Shown here: positions 18,537 to 25,315 of the stretch, piece by piece
Numbering within the stretch: position 1 is the first letter of the stretch
Layout of the letters: each line of letters begins with the position of its first letter
NCBI GenBank assembly: GCA_900550385.1
Contig: URRZ01000008.1
Span: 1 to 39,247 of the forward strand
Direction: 5' to 3'
Origin: an uncultured Coriobacteriaceae bacterium
GTDB lineage: Bacteria > Actinomycetota > Coriobacteriia > Coriobacteriales > Eggerthellaceae
DNA: 39,247 nt
The notes under the pieces: model-generated
What the model was told of the DNA's origin: nothing
The model's database searches: none
Seen by the model: only the letters and a program-made list of their open reading frames with translations
Program-made: the position numbers and the translations under genes

Positions 18537-19624
18537 TACCGGCCTTCGTCTGCCATGCCGAAGCATTCGGTGAAGAACACCTGGCAGTCCAGATCGTACT
18601 TGTCGCAGACCTCGTCCAGCGCGTCGTCCATCAGACGGGCCAGCGGGCGCGATTCGCACACGGCGCGAGCGTTGATGATCATGCGCAGGTTCTTGTGCGG
18701 GCGCAGCATCTTCTGGGCGTACTCGATGTCGTAGTCGACGCCGATGAGCGACGCCTTGTTGAAGTCGCCCTCGCCGGAGGTGGCGAAGGTCTTGAGGTGC
18801 GGGACGTTGCGCTTGCGTTCGATCAGCCCCATGCGGATTCCCTCGATGAGGTCTTCCACCACCTCGTTCATGTCGATCTTCGCGCCGCTGTTGGTCTTCA
18901 GGTACAGGCGGCGGTTGTACCAGGTCAGCTTCGCCTCGGCGTCCTCGATCTCCTTGTTGTTGCGCACCGAGAAGTTCTTCAGCGCCGTCTCGTGCGTGGT
19001 GATGAAGTCGGCGAGTTCCGCGATGTTCTCCTTCTTCAGCGCGCTGATGACGATCACGGGGATGTCGGGGCAGGCGGTCTTCAGGAAGTCGACGTAGCGG
19101 GCGATGTCCTCGTCGGTTAGCAGGTCGGCCTTGTTCAGCACCACCAGGTCGGCTTCTTCCAGCTGCAGCTTCAGCAGGTACACCAGCTCGTCGGGCAGGT
19201 TGATGTCGGCCTTCTCCGGCATGATCATGCGCAGGCGCTCGGGATCGACGATCACCGTGAACGGCGAGAGGATGAACTCGTCGGCGTTCTCCTCGGCCAA
19301 GCGGTGGTACACGTGGTCGAGCGCGCCCACGCCGCAGCCGGGGATGTCGCTCATCACGAACACGGCGTCTTCCTTGTCGCGCAGGCGGCGGATCTGATCG
19401 ACGGTGTTGTCCATCTGGTAGCAGATGCAGCCCGAGGCGATCTCGGCCACCGTGCAGCCCGAGGCCTGCGTGAGGTTGGTGTCCACCAGGTTCGCGCCTA
19501 GGTCGTTGGCGATGATGGCGGTCTCGCCGTAGGTGGCGTTCATGTGCTCGGCCAGCGCGATCATCGTGGTGGTCTTGCCGGCTCCCAGAAAGCCGCTCAC
19601 CACCATGAACCGAATCTTGTCCAT
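18536..19624 (-). CDS. CobW/HypB-like (G3E family) GTPase
   Basis: A 362-aa P-loop GTPase. The ATG at 19624 (minus) has AAGGAAGAAGG just upstream and lies 14 nt after the stop of the methyltransferase gene; the frame further 5' runs antiparallel to nothing useful. Motifs: Walker A GFLGAGKTTT (11-20), a Cys motif in the position of the CobW CxCC metal site but here SGCICYQMD, a DIPGCG Walker-B-like segment and the guanine-specificity motif LNKADLL. G3E GTPases insert or deliver metals (Ni, Co, Zn) or assist metalloenzyme activation, including MeaB/HypB relatives. Here the gene lies between two metalloid-type methyltransferase genes, with a TAATG overlap to the ArsM-ArsS fusion, which suggests a chaperone or metal-delivery role for these enzymes. 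This is inferred from context only. The second Cys of the usual CxCC is Tyr, so the metal site, if used, is not the standard one. Confidence 0.8.
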   Translation of the reverse strand: MDKIRFMVVSGFLGAGKTTTMIALAEHMNATYGETAIIANDLGANLVDTNLTQASGCTVAEIASGCICYQMDNTVDQIRRLRDKEDAVFVMSDIPGCGVGALDHVYHRLAEENADEFILSPFTVIVDPERLRMIMPEKADINLPDELVYLLKLQLEEADLVVLNKADLLTDEDIARYVDFLKTACPDIPVIVISALKKENIAELADFITTHETALKNFSVRNNKEIEDAEAKLTWYNRRLYLKTNSGAKIDMNEVVEDLIEGIRMGLIERKRNVPHLKTFATSGEGDFNKASLIGVDYDIEYAQKMLRPHKNLRMIINARAVCESRPLARLMDDALDEVCDKYDLDCQVFFTECFGMADEGR

Positions 19625-19638
19625 CGAATCCTTCTTCC

Positions 19639-20730
19639 TTAGCAGCAGCTTGCTTGGATGGGACGGTCGTCCTCGTCCACCACGCCGTCGAAATCGGGCG
19701 CGCACTTGATGATGTGGTCTCCGTGGATGTCGCCGTAGTGCACCGAACGGTCGCCCTTGACGGTGATCGCCTTGGCGTAATGGGTTTCCGCCAGGACCGA
19801 CACGTTGTCGCATACGTGGCAGGGCTGGTTTGCGGGGAACTTGATGTCCTTGTCGTACAGGAAGAAGTCGGGGAAGTCGGGCAGCGAGCCGTCGTAGATC
19901 ACCTCTTCGCCGTAGTCCTCGCAATGGTCGCTGGTCAGCTCGGAGTTGAACATGCGGCTGGTGATGGTGGCGAAGGCGATGCCGGGGTAGTTCGCCTGCT
20001 CTTCCTCGGTCAGCGGGGTCTTCCACGTCATGACGTAGCGCGGATCATGGAAGCCGCCCGCCTGCGCCAGACGGCGGAAGTCCTCGATGAACAGCGCGCC
20101 GCCCAAGCGCTCGGCCACGCGCGCGATGTCGTCGGAGGTCTCCTGCGGGATGCGACGATCGGTGAACACGTCGGTGAAGTACCATTCGCCGCCCGTCTTC
20201 AGCACGCGCTTCACCTCGGCGATGTAGGCGCCCTTATCGGGGGAGAGGTTGAACGTGCAGTTGGAGATGACGATGTCGATGGTTCCGTCTTCGATGAAGC
20301 CCAGATCCTCGGGCACGCCCTGCACCAGCTCGACGTTGCGCTCGGCATAGCCGAACTGCTTGATCTCCTTGGCCAGGTACTTCTTGGCGATGGCCAGGCG
20401 GTCGGCGTTGGGCTCGACGCCGATGACCTTGCCGCTCTCGCCCACCAGCTGGGCGGCTAGGTAGGTGTCGCGGCCCGACCCGCAGCACAGATCCAGCACC
20501 GTGCAGTCTTCCATCAGCGGCGGCATGGGGGCGCCGAACTCGTGGAAGGTGTTCTTGATCTCGGCGGAAACGTTGAACAGCAGCGGGCGCACCGATTCGG
20601 GGATGGTGCCCTCGGCGTCGCGCGTGCGCGCGGTCGCCTGCGGGTCGATGCCCTGCGCGGCGGCGATGGCGTCGTAGTATTCCCGGTAGCTCGTCTGCGG
20701 GGCTTTGCGGTAGTAGGCGCGGTAGTCCAT
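19639..20730 (-). CDS. Divergent ArsM-like SAM-dependent methyltransferase lacking two of three arsenic-site Cys
   Basis: A 363-aa class I methyltransferase, first gene of the operon, with GAGGAAGGAACC upstream of the ATG. The SAM motif is VLDLCCGSGRD (78-88) and the fold is the same as the methyltransferase half of the ArsM-ArsS fusion, including its C-terminal extension. Of the three Cys used by ArsM for As(III), only C158 (SNCTFNL) is kept; the others are F65 (FHEFGAP, where ArsM has YGCG) and R208 (AERLGGAL, where ArsM has GECLGGAL). It instead has a CHVC pair near residue 300 and a C-terminal CC. So it is a paralog that probably does not bind As(III) in the standard three-thiolate mode. 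It may act on a different metalloid or on an already alkylated intermediate, or may serve as a partner subunit. It is followed after 14 nt by the G3E GTPase. Confidence 0.8.
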   Translation of the reverse strand: MDYRAYYRKAPQTSYREYYDAIAAAQGIDPQATARTRDAEGTIPESVRPLLFNVSAEIKNTFHEFGAPMPPLMEDCTVLDLCCGSGRDTYLAAQLVGESGKVIGVEPNADRLAIAKKYLAKEIKQFGYAERNVELVQGVPEDLGFIEDGTIDIVISNCTFNLSPDKGAYIAEVKRVLKTGGEWYFTDVFTDRRIPQETSDDIARVAERLGGALFIEDFRRLAQAGGFHDPRYVMTWKTPLTEEEQANYPGIAFATITSRMFNSELTSDHCEDYGEEVIYDGSLPDFPDFFLYDKDIKFPANQPCHVCDNVSVLAETHYAKAITVKGDRSVHYGDIHGDHIIKCAPDFDGVVDEDDRPIQASCC

Positions 20731-20840
20731 GATGAGGTTCCTTCCTCGAGCGGGATGTGCGGTGCGCCGCGGGCGTCGGGTGCTTCCGCTCGCGATAAGC
20801 CGCGGGGCTGCGGGGCGGGAAGTGGTCGACCGATGCCTTT

Positions 20841-20880
20841 ATTGGTGCGTGTCCAATACTACTAGTGGACGTGCGCCAAT
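20841..20880. promoter_or_regulatory. Inverted repeat overlapping the operon promoter (candidate operator)
   Basis: Arms ATTGGTGCGTGTCC (20841-20854) and GGACGTGCGCCAAT (20867-20880) pair at 11 of 14 positions around a 12-nt centre that contains the -10 element and ACTAGT. Placement over the -10 and the spacer is typical of a repressor site. No ArsR-type gene is nearby, so the regulator is unknown. Confidence 0.45.
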
Positions 20881-20884
20881 ACAA
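20856..20884 (-). promoter_or_regulatory. Probable sigma70-type promoter of the methyltransferase-GTPase-ArsS operon
   Basis: On the minus strand TTGTAT (20884-20879) and TAGTAT (20861-20856) are separated by exactly 17 bp. The start codon is about 120 nt downstream, leaving a sizeable leader. The promoter overlaps the inverted repeat at 20841-20880. Confidence 0.5.
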
Positions 20885-20918
20885 GGGGAACATGAAGGAA
20901 ACACGAGCCGGCCGCTTC

Positions 20919-21734
20919 TTACGCCTGCGGCTCCAGCACGCCGATCTCGCGCATCGTGAAGCGCTCGCCGTCGTAGTCGATGCGCGTGAGGCTGCCGTTG
21001 AGGATGATGCGTGGCTGGTTGATGCGGGCGCGGTCGAGCAGCCACATCAGCGTGCGGATGGTGAACGCGTGCGTGACCGCCAGCACGTTGCCGCCCCCGG
21101 CTTCCAGCGTGGCGTCGCCCACTTCCTGCAGGAACGAGAGCACGCGCTCCTCGATGTCGGCGAAGCGCTCGGCGCGCCCCGATTTGTCCAAGCGCGCCAG
21201 GTTGTCGGCGGTTTCGGGCAGGCGCTCGTTCTCCTCCTCGAAGGACAGCTGCGCGCCGAACCCCTCGATCAGGCGCTGGTGGAGCATCTCGCCGCTTTGC
21301 ATTTCCAGGTCGCCGTAGCACCACTCGCGCAGTCGCCAATCGCAGGAAAGCGGCAGGTCGCACGCCCGGTTGGGGGAGCCGGAGACGAGGGCGTCGTCCA
21401 GCGCGGCGAGGTAGGCCGCGGCGCCGTCGGTGCTGGGGCTGACGTTATCGGAGGCCGGCATCGAGCGTTTGGCTCCCTGCAGGAGCGCGCCGGCGCAGGC
21501 GGCCTCGCCGCGAGCCGCCGCGCGGGCGTCCAGCAGCTCGGCCAGCGTCTGGCAGGTGCGGCCTTTGTCGCTGGCGATGGCGTGCGCGAAGTCGATGCCG
21601 GCCAGCTTCGCGCCCATGGTGCGCGCCACCGCCACCCCTTCGTCCACGAGGGGCGAGTCGCACCAACCCTGGACCAGATGCCGCTGGTTGAACAGGGTCT
21701 TACCGTGTCGGATGAAGTAGAATGAAACGTCCAT
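20919..21734 (-). CDS. Histidine phosphatase (phosphoglycerate mutase-like) family protein
   Basis: A 271-aa protein. The ATG at 21734 is preceded by GAGGAAGG and begins MDVSFYFIRHGKT, the catalytic RHG motif (R9, H10, G11) of the histidine phosphatase superfamily. A later VTHAFTIR segment supplies the second conserved His, and a WCYGDLE-like stretch mid-protein matches the acidic catalytic region. These cytosolic enzymes dephosphorylate small metabolites or act as mutases; the substrate cannot be told from sequence. The open frame upstream of 21734 continues but codes for low-complexity residues. It lies upstream of the methyltransferase operon on the same strand with its own likely promoter, and no terminator is obvious between them. 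Confidence 0.85.
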   Translation of the reverse strand: MDVSFYFIRHGKTLFNQRHLVQGWCDSPLVDEGVAVARTMGAKLAGIDFAHAIASDKGRTCQTLAELLDARAAARGEAACAGALLQGAKRSMPASDNVSPSTDGAAAYLAALDDALVSGSPNRACDLPLSCDWRLREWCYGDLEMQSGEMLHQRLIEGFGAQLSFEEENERLPETADNLARLDKSGRAERFADIEERVLSFLQEVGDATLEAGGGNVLAVTHAFTIRTLMWLLDRARINQPRIILNGSLTRIDYDGERFTMREIGVLEPQA

Positions 21735-21893
21735 GCCGCCTTCCTCGGGGTCGCCGCCTTCGATTGTCCGCGCCACCCTCGCCGTCTCCGCTGCGCTCGT
21801 TGCCCTACGCACCGCAGGGTTGCGGCAGGCGTTCGGGTTGTGCCGCCCGGCATCGCGCGCGTTCGCTGCCCGTCTTCGGGGCGCCGATCCGTC

Positions 21894-21899
21894 ATTATA
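21894..21899 (-). promoter_or_regulatory. Perfect TATAAT -10 element upstream of the histidine phosphatase
   Basis: The minus strand reads TATAAT at 21899-21894, about 160 nt before the ATG. No convincing -35 is found at 16-18 bp, so this is a -10-only call. Confidence 0.4.
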
Positions 21900-22015
21900 G
21901 TGCACGGCATAAGCCGAATCGGCGCGCCGCAGGCGAGGGTGCGTCTCCGCCCATGCTCGAGAAGCGTTCACGGCATCCGCCCGAGCCGCCTCGCCGCGCG
22001 CGGGGGCGCGTTTGC

Positions 22016-22021
22016 TACAAT
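22016..22021 (+). promoter_or_regulatory. TACAAT -10 element for the microprotein-rsmI operon
   Basis: TACAAT lies 28 bp before the ATG at 22049, preceded by TTTGC. No -35 hexamer is recognisable. The position would give a transcript start near 22028 and leave room for the GAAGGGA ribosome site at 22036-22042. Confidence 0.4.
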
Positions 22022-22048
22022 CGCGCTAGGCGAGTGAAGGGATACCGC

Positions 22049-22177
22049 ATGGAACTGATCGACGGCATGTTGGCGAGCACCGGCGACGGCCCGCTGCCGT
22101 TCATCGTGGTGGGCGTGGTGGTCGTGGCGCTGATCGTGGCCATCGTCGCGTTCGTCTTGATGAGAAGGGGACGCTAG
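22049..22177 (+). CDS. 42-aa membrane microprotein consisting of an LAxTG sorting-signal-like motif, one membrane helix and a basic tail
   Basis: The ATG at 22049 has GAAGGGA 6 nt upstream. The product starts MELIDGMLASTGDG, then has about 21 hydrophobic residues (FIVVGVVVVALIVAIVAF, continuing with LM) and ends RRGR. LASTGD at residues 8-13 is identical to the anchor motif of the subtilisin at 3342-7127, and the order motif-helix-Arg tail is exactly that of a sortase signal, but there is no protein in front of it and no signal peptide. The stop overlaps the rsmI start (TAGTG), so it is the first gene of an operon and translation of rsmI is probably coupled to it. It could be a small regulatory membrane peptide, a sortase competitor, or simply a small membrane protein whose motif is fortuitous. 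No function is assigned. Confidence 0.65.
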   Translation: MELIDGMLASTGDGPLPFIVVGVVVVALIVAIVAFVLMRRGR

Positions 22178-23031
22178 TGGGCAAGCTGGTGGTGTGCCCC
22201 ACGCCGCTGGGCAACCTCGGCGACATGACGCAACGCGCCTTGGACGCCTTGCGCGAGGCCGATGCGGTGTGCGCCGAGGACACGCGCGTGACCGGCAAGC
22301 TGCTGGCGGCGTTCGGCATATCGAAGCGCTTGGAGCGGCTCGACGAGGCGACGCTGGCGCAGCGCGCCGACGATATCGTGCGGCGCGTGCTGGACGGCCA
22401 GGTCATCGCCTATTGCAGCGACGCGGGCATGCCGGGCGTGTCGGATCCGGGCATGCGCCTGGTGCGCGCGTGCCGCCAGGCGAGCGCGCAGGTGGAGGTG
22501 CTGCCGGGCGGCACCGCGGTGGCCACCGCCTATGTGGCGAGCGGCTGCGACAACCCCCGTTTCTACTTCGGCGGCTTCTTCCCACGCAAGGACGGCGAGC
22601 GCCGCTCCGTGCTGGAAGGGCTGCGCTCGCTGGACGCCGTCCTCGTCTTCTACGAAAGCCCCAACCGGCTGGCGGGCGCCTTGGCGGCGCTGGCGGAGGC
22701 GTTTCCCCAGCGCGAGGCGGCGGTGTGCCGCGAGCTCACCAAGCTGCACGAGGAGGTGCTGCGCGCCCCGCTGCCCGACCTGCGCGACGAGTTCGCCCGC
22801 CGCGATGCCGAAGGGGGCGTCAAGGGCGAGATCGTGCTTGTGGTGGACGGCCCTTCCGAAGGCGAGCATGCTGCCGAGCGCGCCGATGCGGCCGATGCGG
22901 CGCGCGAGCGCGTCGTCGAGCTGCTGGGGCAGGGCATGCGCGCGAAGGAGGCGGCGCGCATCGCGGCGCAGGAGTGCGGCGTCTCGCGCAACGACGCCTA
23001 TCGGATGGCGTTGGAGGCGGGGCGGGCGTGA
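22177..23031 (+). CDS. rsmI: 16S rRNA (cytidine(1402)-2'-O)-methyltransferase
   Basis: A 284-aa SAM-dependent RNA methyltransferase of the tetrapyrrole-methylase fold. Start is GTG at 22177, overlapping the stop of the microprotein by one base. Diagnostic RsmI segments are PTPLGNLGDMT near the N-terminus, AEDTRVTGKLL (residues 30-40), YCSDAGMPGVSDPG (about 86-99), PGGTAVATA and YFGGFFPRK, followed by FYESPNRL and CRELTKLHEE. The length is normal for the family. RsmI methylates the 2'-O of C1402 in the decoding centre of 16S rRNA. The downstream metallopeptidase overlaps it by 4 nt (GTGA). Confidence 0.93.
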   Translation: MGKLVVCPTPLGNLGDMTQRALDALREADAVCAEDTRVTGKLLAAFGISKRLERLDEATLAQRADDIVRRVLDGQVIAYCSDAGMPGVSDPGMRLVRACRQASAQVEVLPGGTAVATAYVASGCDNPRFYFGGFFPRKDGERRSVLEGLRSLDAVLVFYESPNRLAGALAALAEAFPQREAAVCRELTKLHEEVLRAPLPDLRDEFARRDAEGGVKGEIVLVVDGPSEGEHAAERADAADAARERVVELLGQGMRAKEAARIAAQECGVSRNDAYRMALEAGRA

Positions 23032-23630
23032 CGCGCGGCAGCGGTGCAAGCCGCCGACGGCCCGCGCGGGCGCGCGCGGCTGCCAAGGCGGAGCTCGTGT
23101 TCGTGGACGACCTGGAGGTCTGGGTAACCCGCAAGCGCATCAAGAACGTGAACCTGCGTGTGAAGCCCCCCGACGGGCGCATCGAGGTCTCGGCGCCGTT
23201 TGCCGTCCCCGATGAATTCGTGGCCTCGTTCGTGCGCGGCAAGCGCGTCTGGATCGAACGGCAACGAAGCCGCATCGCCGATTCGTCGCGCGGGCTGGCC
23301 GCCCAGGCGACGCCGGAGGAAGTGGCGCAGTGGAAGGCGGTCGTCCAGGCGTTCGTGCCGCCCCTCATCGCGAAGTGGGAGCCCATCATGGGCGTGAAGG
23401 CGGGGCGTGTCGCCTACCGCAACATGACCAGCCGATGGGGCAGCTGCCAGCCTGCCACGGGCCGCATCTGCATCAACGTGCGCTTGGCGCTGTACCCGCC
23501 GGAGTGCTTGGAGTACGTGGTGGTGCACGAGCTGTGCCACCTGCTGGAGCGCGGGCACGGCCCCCATTTCAAGGAGCTCATGGACGCCTTTCTGCCCGAC
23601 TGGAGGGCGGCGCGCGCGAAGCTGCGCTGA
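23028..23630 (+). CDS. YgjP-like (DUF45, SprT/M48-type) metallopeptidase
   Basis: A 200-aa zinc peptidase-like protein. The GTG at 23028 overlaps the rsmI stop (GTGA) and is the natural coupled start; the frame open further upstream lies inside rsmI. Conserved YgjP features are VNLRVKPPDGRIEVSAP, the WGSCQPATGRICIN block and the zinc motif HELCH followed by a third ligand in RGHGPHF. Family members are cytosolic; their substrates are poorly known. It completes a three-gene translationally coupled operon with the microprotein and rsmI and is followed by a long hairpin. Confidence 0.88.
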   Translation: MTRGSGASRRRPARARAAAKAELVFVDDLEVWVTRKRIKNVNLRVKPPDGRIEVSAPFAVPDEFVASFVRGKRVWIERQRSRIADSSRGLAAQATPEEVAQWKAVVQAFVPPLIAKWEPIMGVKAGRVAYRNMTSRWGSCQPATGRICINVRLALYPPECLEYVVVHELCHLLERGHGPHFKELMDAFLPDWRAARAKLR

Positions 23631-23644
23631 CGTCCGGGCGGAGT

Positions 23645-23689
23645 CCGGATCGGGGCGTCCCGCGTGCGGCGCCCCCCGGTCGGATCCGG
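23645..23689 (+). terminator. Long G+C hairpin after the YgjP-like gene
   Basis: CCGGATC (23645-23651) and GGGGCG (23652-23657) pair with CGCCCC (23670-23675) and GATCCGG (23683-23689), giving 13 bp in two blocks with a 7-nt asymmetric bulge, 15 nt after the stop codon. There is no U-tract, so Rho-independent termination is likely but not typical. Confidence 0.5.
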
Positions 23690-23783
23690 GTGCGGTGCTG
23701 CGGTGGGGGATGCGCAGGCGCCGCTCCCGTAGGTTCGCACAACGTCCGCGGCGGGATTGCCTTGCCGGCAGTATCATGGGGGC

Positions 23784-25169
23784 ATGTCGGCCCATAGAAG
23801 ACATATCATCCTCGGCATCATGATGCTGGGAACCGCCGCCGCGTGCATCTCCCAGAGCATGATGATCTCGGCGCTGCCCACCATCATGGCCGAGTTCGGC
23901 GTCGATGCCACGCTCGGCCAGCTGCTCACCACCTCCTACATCTTCACGCTGGGGCTCATATCGGCCGTGTCGGCGTTCCTGACGAACCGCCTGAATGCGA
24001 AAACCCTGTTCATCATCGCGATCTGCATCTTCATCGCGGGATGCGCCGCCGCGCTCGCAGCTCCCAACTACTGGCTTCTGCTGGCGGCGCGCCTGTTCCA
24101 GGCGGGAGGCGCCGGCATCCTGCTGCCGTTGGTGCAGGTGGTGGCGCTCACCGTGTACCCCAAAACCGAATACGGCAAAGCGATGGGCATCGTGGGCGTG
24201 ATCATCGGATTCGCGCCGGCCATCGGCCCCACCATCTCGGGCTTCCTCATCGACTGGTGGGGGTGGCATTCGGTGTTCGTGACGCTGGGTGCGGTGGCGC
24301 TGGCGGTGCTGGCCGTGGCGGTGCCGCTGCTTCCCGGCGACATCGCCACGCAGCACGGCGAGAAGGCGCGTTTCGACCTGCTGTCGGTCCTGATGTACAG
24401 CGCCGGCCTGATCGCGGTGCTGGTGGGCGTGACCATCGCGGAATCGGCGGGCGCCTGCGTCGGATCCGTCGCGCCGGTGGCGGCGGGCGCCGCGGTGCTG
24501 GTCTTCTTCGTTCGGCGCCAGCTGGGAAGCGACGAGCCGCTGCTGAAGCTGTCGTGCTTCAAGAACCGCACGTTCGCCGTGTCGACCGTGCTGGTGCTGG
24601 CGACGCAGGTGGCGTTCATGGCGGGATCGAACATGGTGCCCCTGTTCGTCCAGGACGTCCAGATGGAAAGCGCCACCGTGTCGGGGCTGGCCATCCTGCC
24701 GGGCGCGGTGCTTTTGGGGTTCCTGAACCCGGTGACGGGGCGCTACCTGGACAGGCACGGGCCGGTACGCCTCATCGTGGTGGGCGGCATCGTGATGGTC
24801 GCGGGCACGCTGGCGTTCATCCCCCTCGGCCCCGATTCGTCGGTGTGGGCGGTCACGCTCCTGTACGGCGTGCGCACGGTGGGCATCTCGTGCATCATGA
24901 TGACGCTCAACGCCTACGGATGCGCCGCGCTGCCTGCGGAGGACCTTGCCCAGGGCACTGCCATCATGAACTCGTTCCGCCAGATATTCGGCTCGATATC
25001 GACCTCGGTGCTCATCGCCGTGATGGCTGCGGCTTCCTCCAACGCGCTGGGCATCGACGCCCACGGTTTCGGCGTGAGCTTCCTCGTCCAGGCCGTCGTG
25101 GTGGGGGCGGGCTGCCTTGCGGGGCTGATCCTGCTTCCGCGGCGGGGCAGGGCCGCGCGCAACGAGTAG
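23784..25169 (+). CDS. MFS transporter, DHA2 (EmrB/QacA-like) family
   Basis: A 461-aa integral membrane protein with a run of hydrophobic helices, probably 14, as in DHA2 drug:proton antiporters. The start MSAHRRHIILGIMML places a short basic N-terminus before helix 1. Family marks are SALPTIMAEFGVD after helix 1, RLFQAGGAGILLPL (motif C region) and GFAPAIGPTISGFLIDWWGWHSVF. The ATG at 23784 has only a G-run one base upstream, too close for a normal ribosome site, while a TATCAT box at 23772-23777 would put the transcript start at or near the ATG; a leaderless mRNA is possible. An in-frame TTG at 23757 is the alternative. The substrate is unknown; export of a drug or metabolite is typical. 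Confidence 0.87.
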   Translation: MSAHRRHIILGIMMLGTAAACISQSMMISALPTIMAEFGVDATLGQLLTTSYIFTLGLISAVSAFLTNRLNAKTLFIIAICIFIAGCAAALAAPNYWLLLAARLFQAGGAGILLPLVQVVALTVYPKTEYGKAMGIVGVIIGFAPAIGPTISGFLIDWWGWHSVFVTLGAVALAVLAVAVPLLPGDIATQHGEKARFDLLSVLMYSAGLIAVLVGVTIAESAGACVGSVAPVAAGAAVLVFFVRRQLGSDEPLLKLSCFKNRTFAVSTVLVLATQVAFMAGSNMVPLFVQDVQMESATVSGLAILPGAVLLGFLNPVTGRYLDRHGPVRLIVVGGIVMVAGTLAFIPLGPDSSVWAVTLLYGVRTVGISCIMMTLNAYGCAALPAEDLAQGTAIMNSFRQIFGSISTSVLIAVMAAASSNALGIDAHGFGVSFLVQAVVVGAGCLAGLILLPRRGRAARNE

Positions 25170-25246
25170 CGCCTCGAGGGAAACGGCCTCTCACCTGCTG
25201 CTATGCGCTTTTGGTGGGTAGGAGGATGGGCGGCGGAGCTCCCCTC

Positions 25247-25252
25247 TATAAT
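25247..25252 (+). promoter_or_regulatory. Perfect TATAAT -10 element upstream of the coiled-coil hydrolase
   Basis: TATAAT sits 64 nt before the ATG at 25316 in otherwise G+C-rich DNA. No matching -35 is seen at 16-18 bp. Confidence 0.45.
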
Positions 25253-25315
25253 GTTTCGATGGATGAAACCACCGACGCTTTCGCCTTGGCGGTCAGGCTA
25301 TGAGACAGGCATTGC

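Larger units (their letters stand above)
21735..22048. other. Divergent intergenic region
   Basis: These 314 bases separate the minus-strand phosphatase from the plus-strand microprotein-rsmI operon. They hold one -10-like box for each direction (minus 21894-21899, plus 22016-22021). I see no RNA gene and no coding sequence with a usable ribosome site. Confidence 0.6.
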
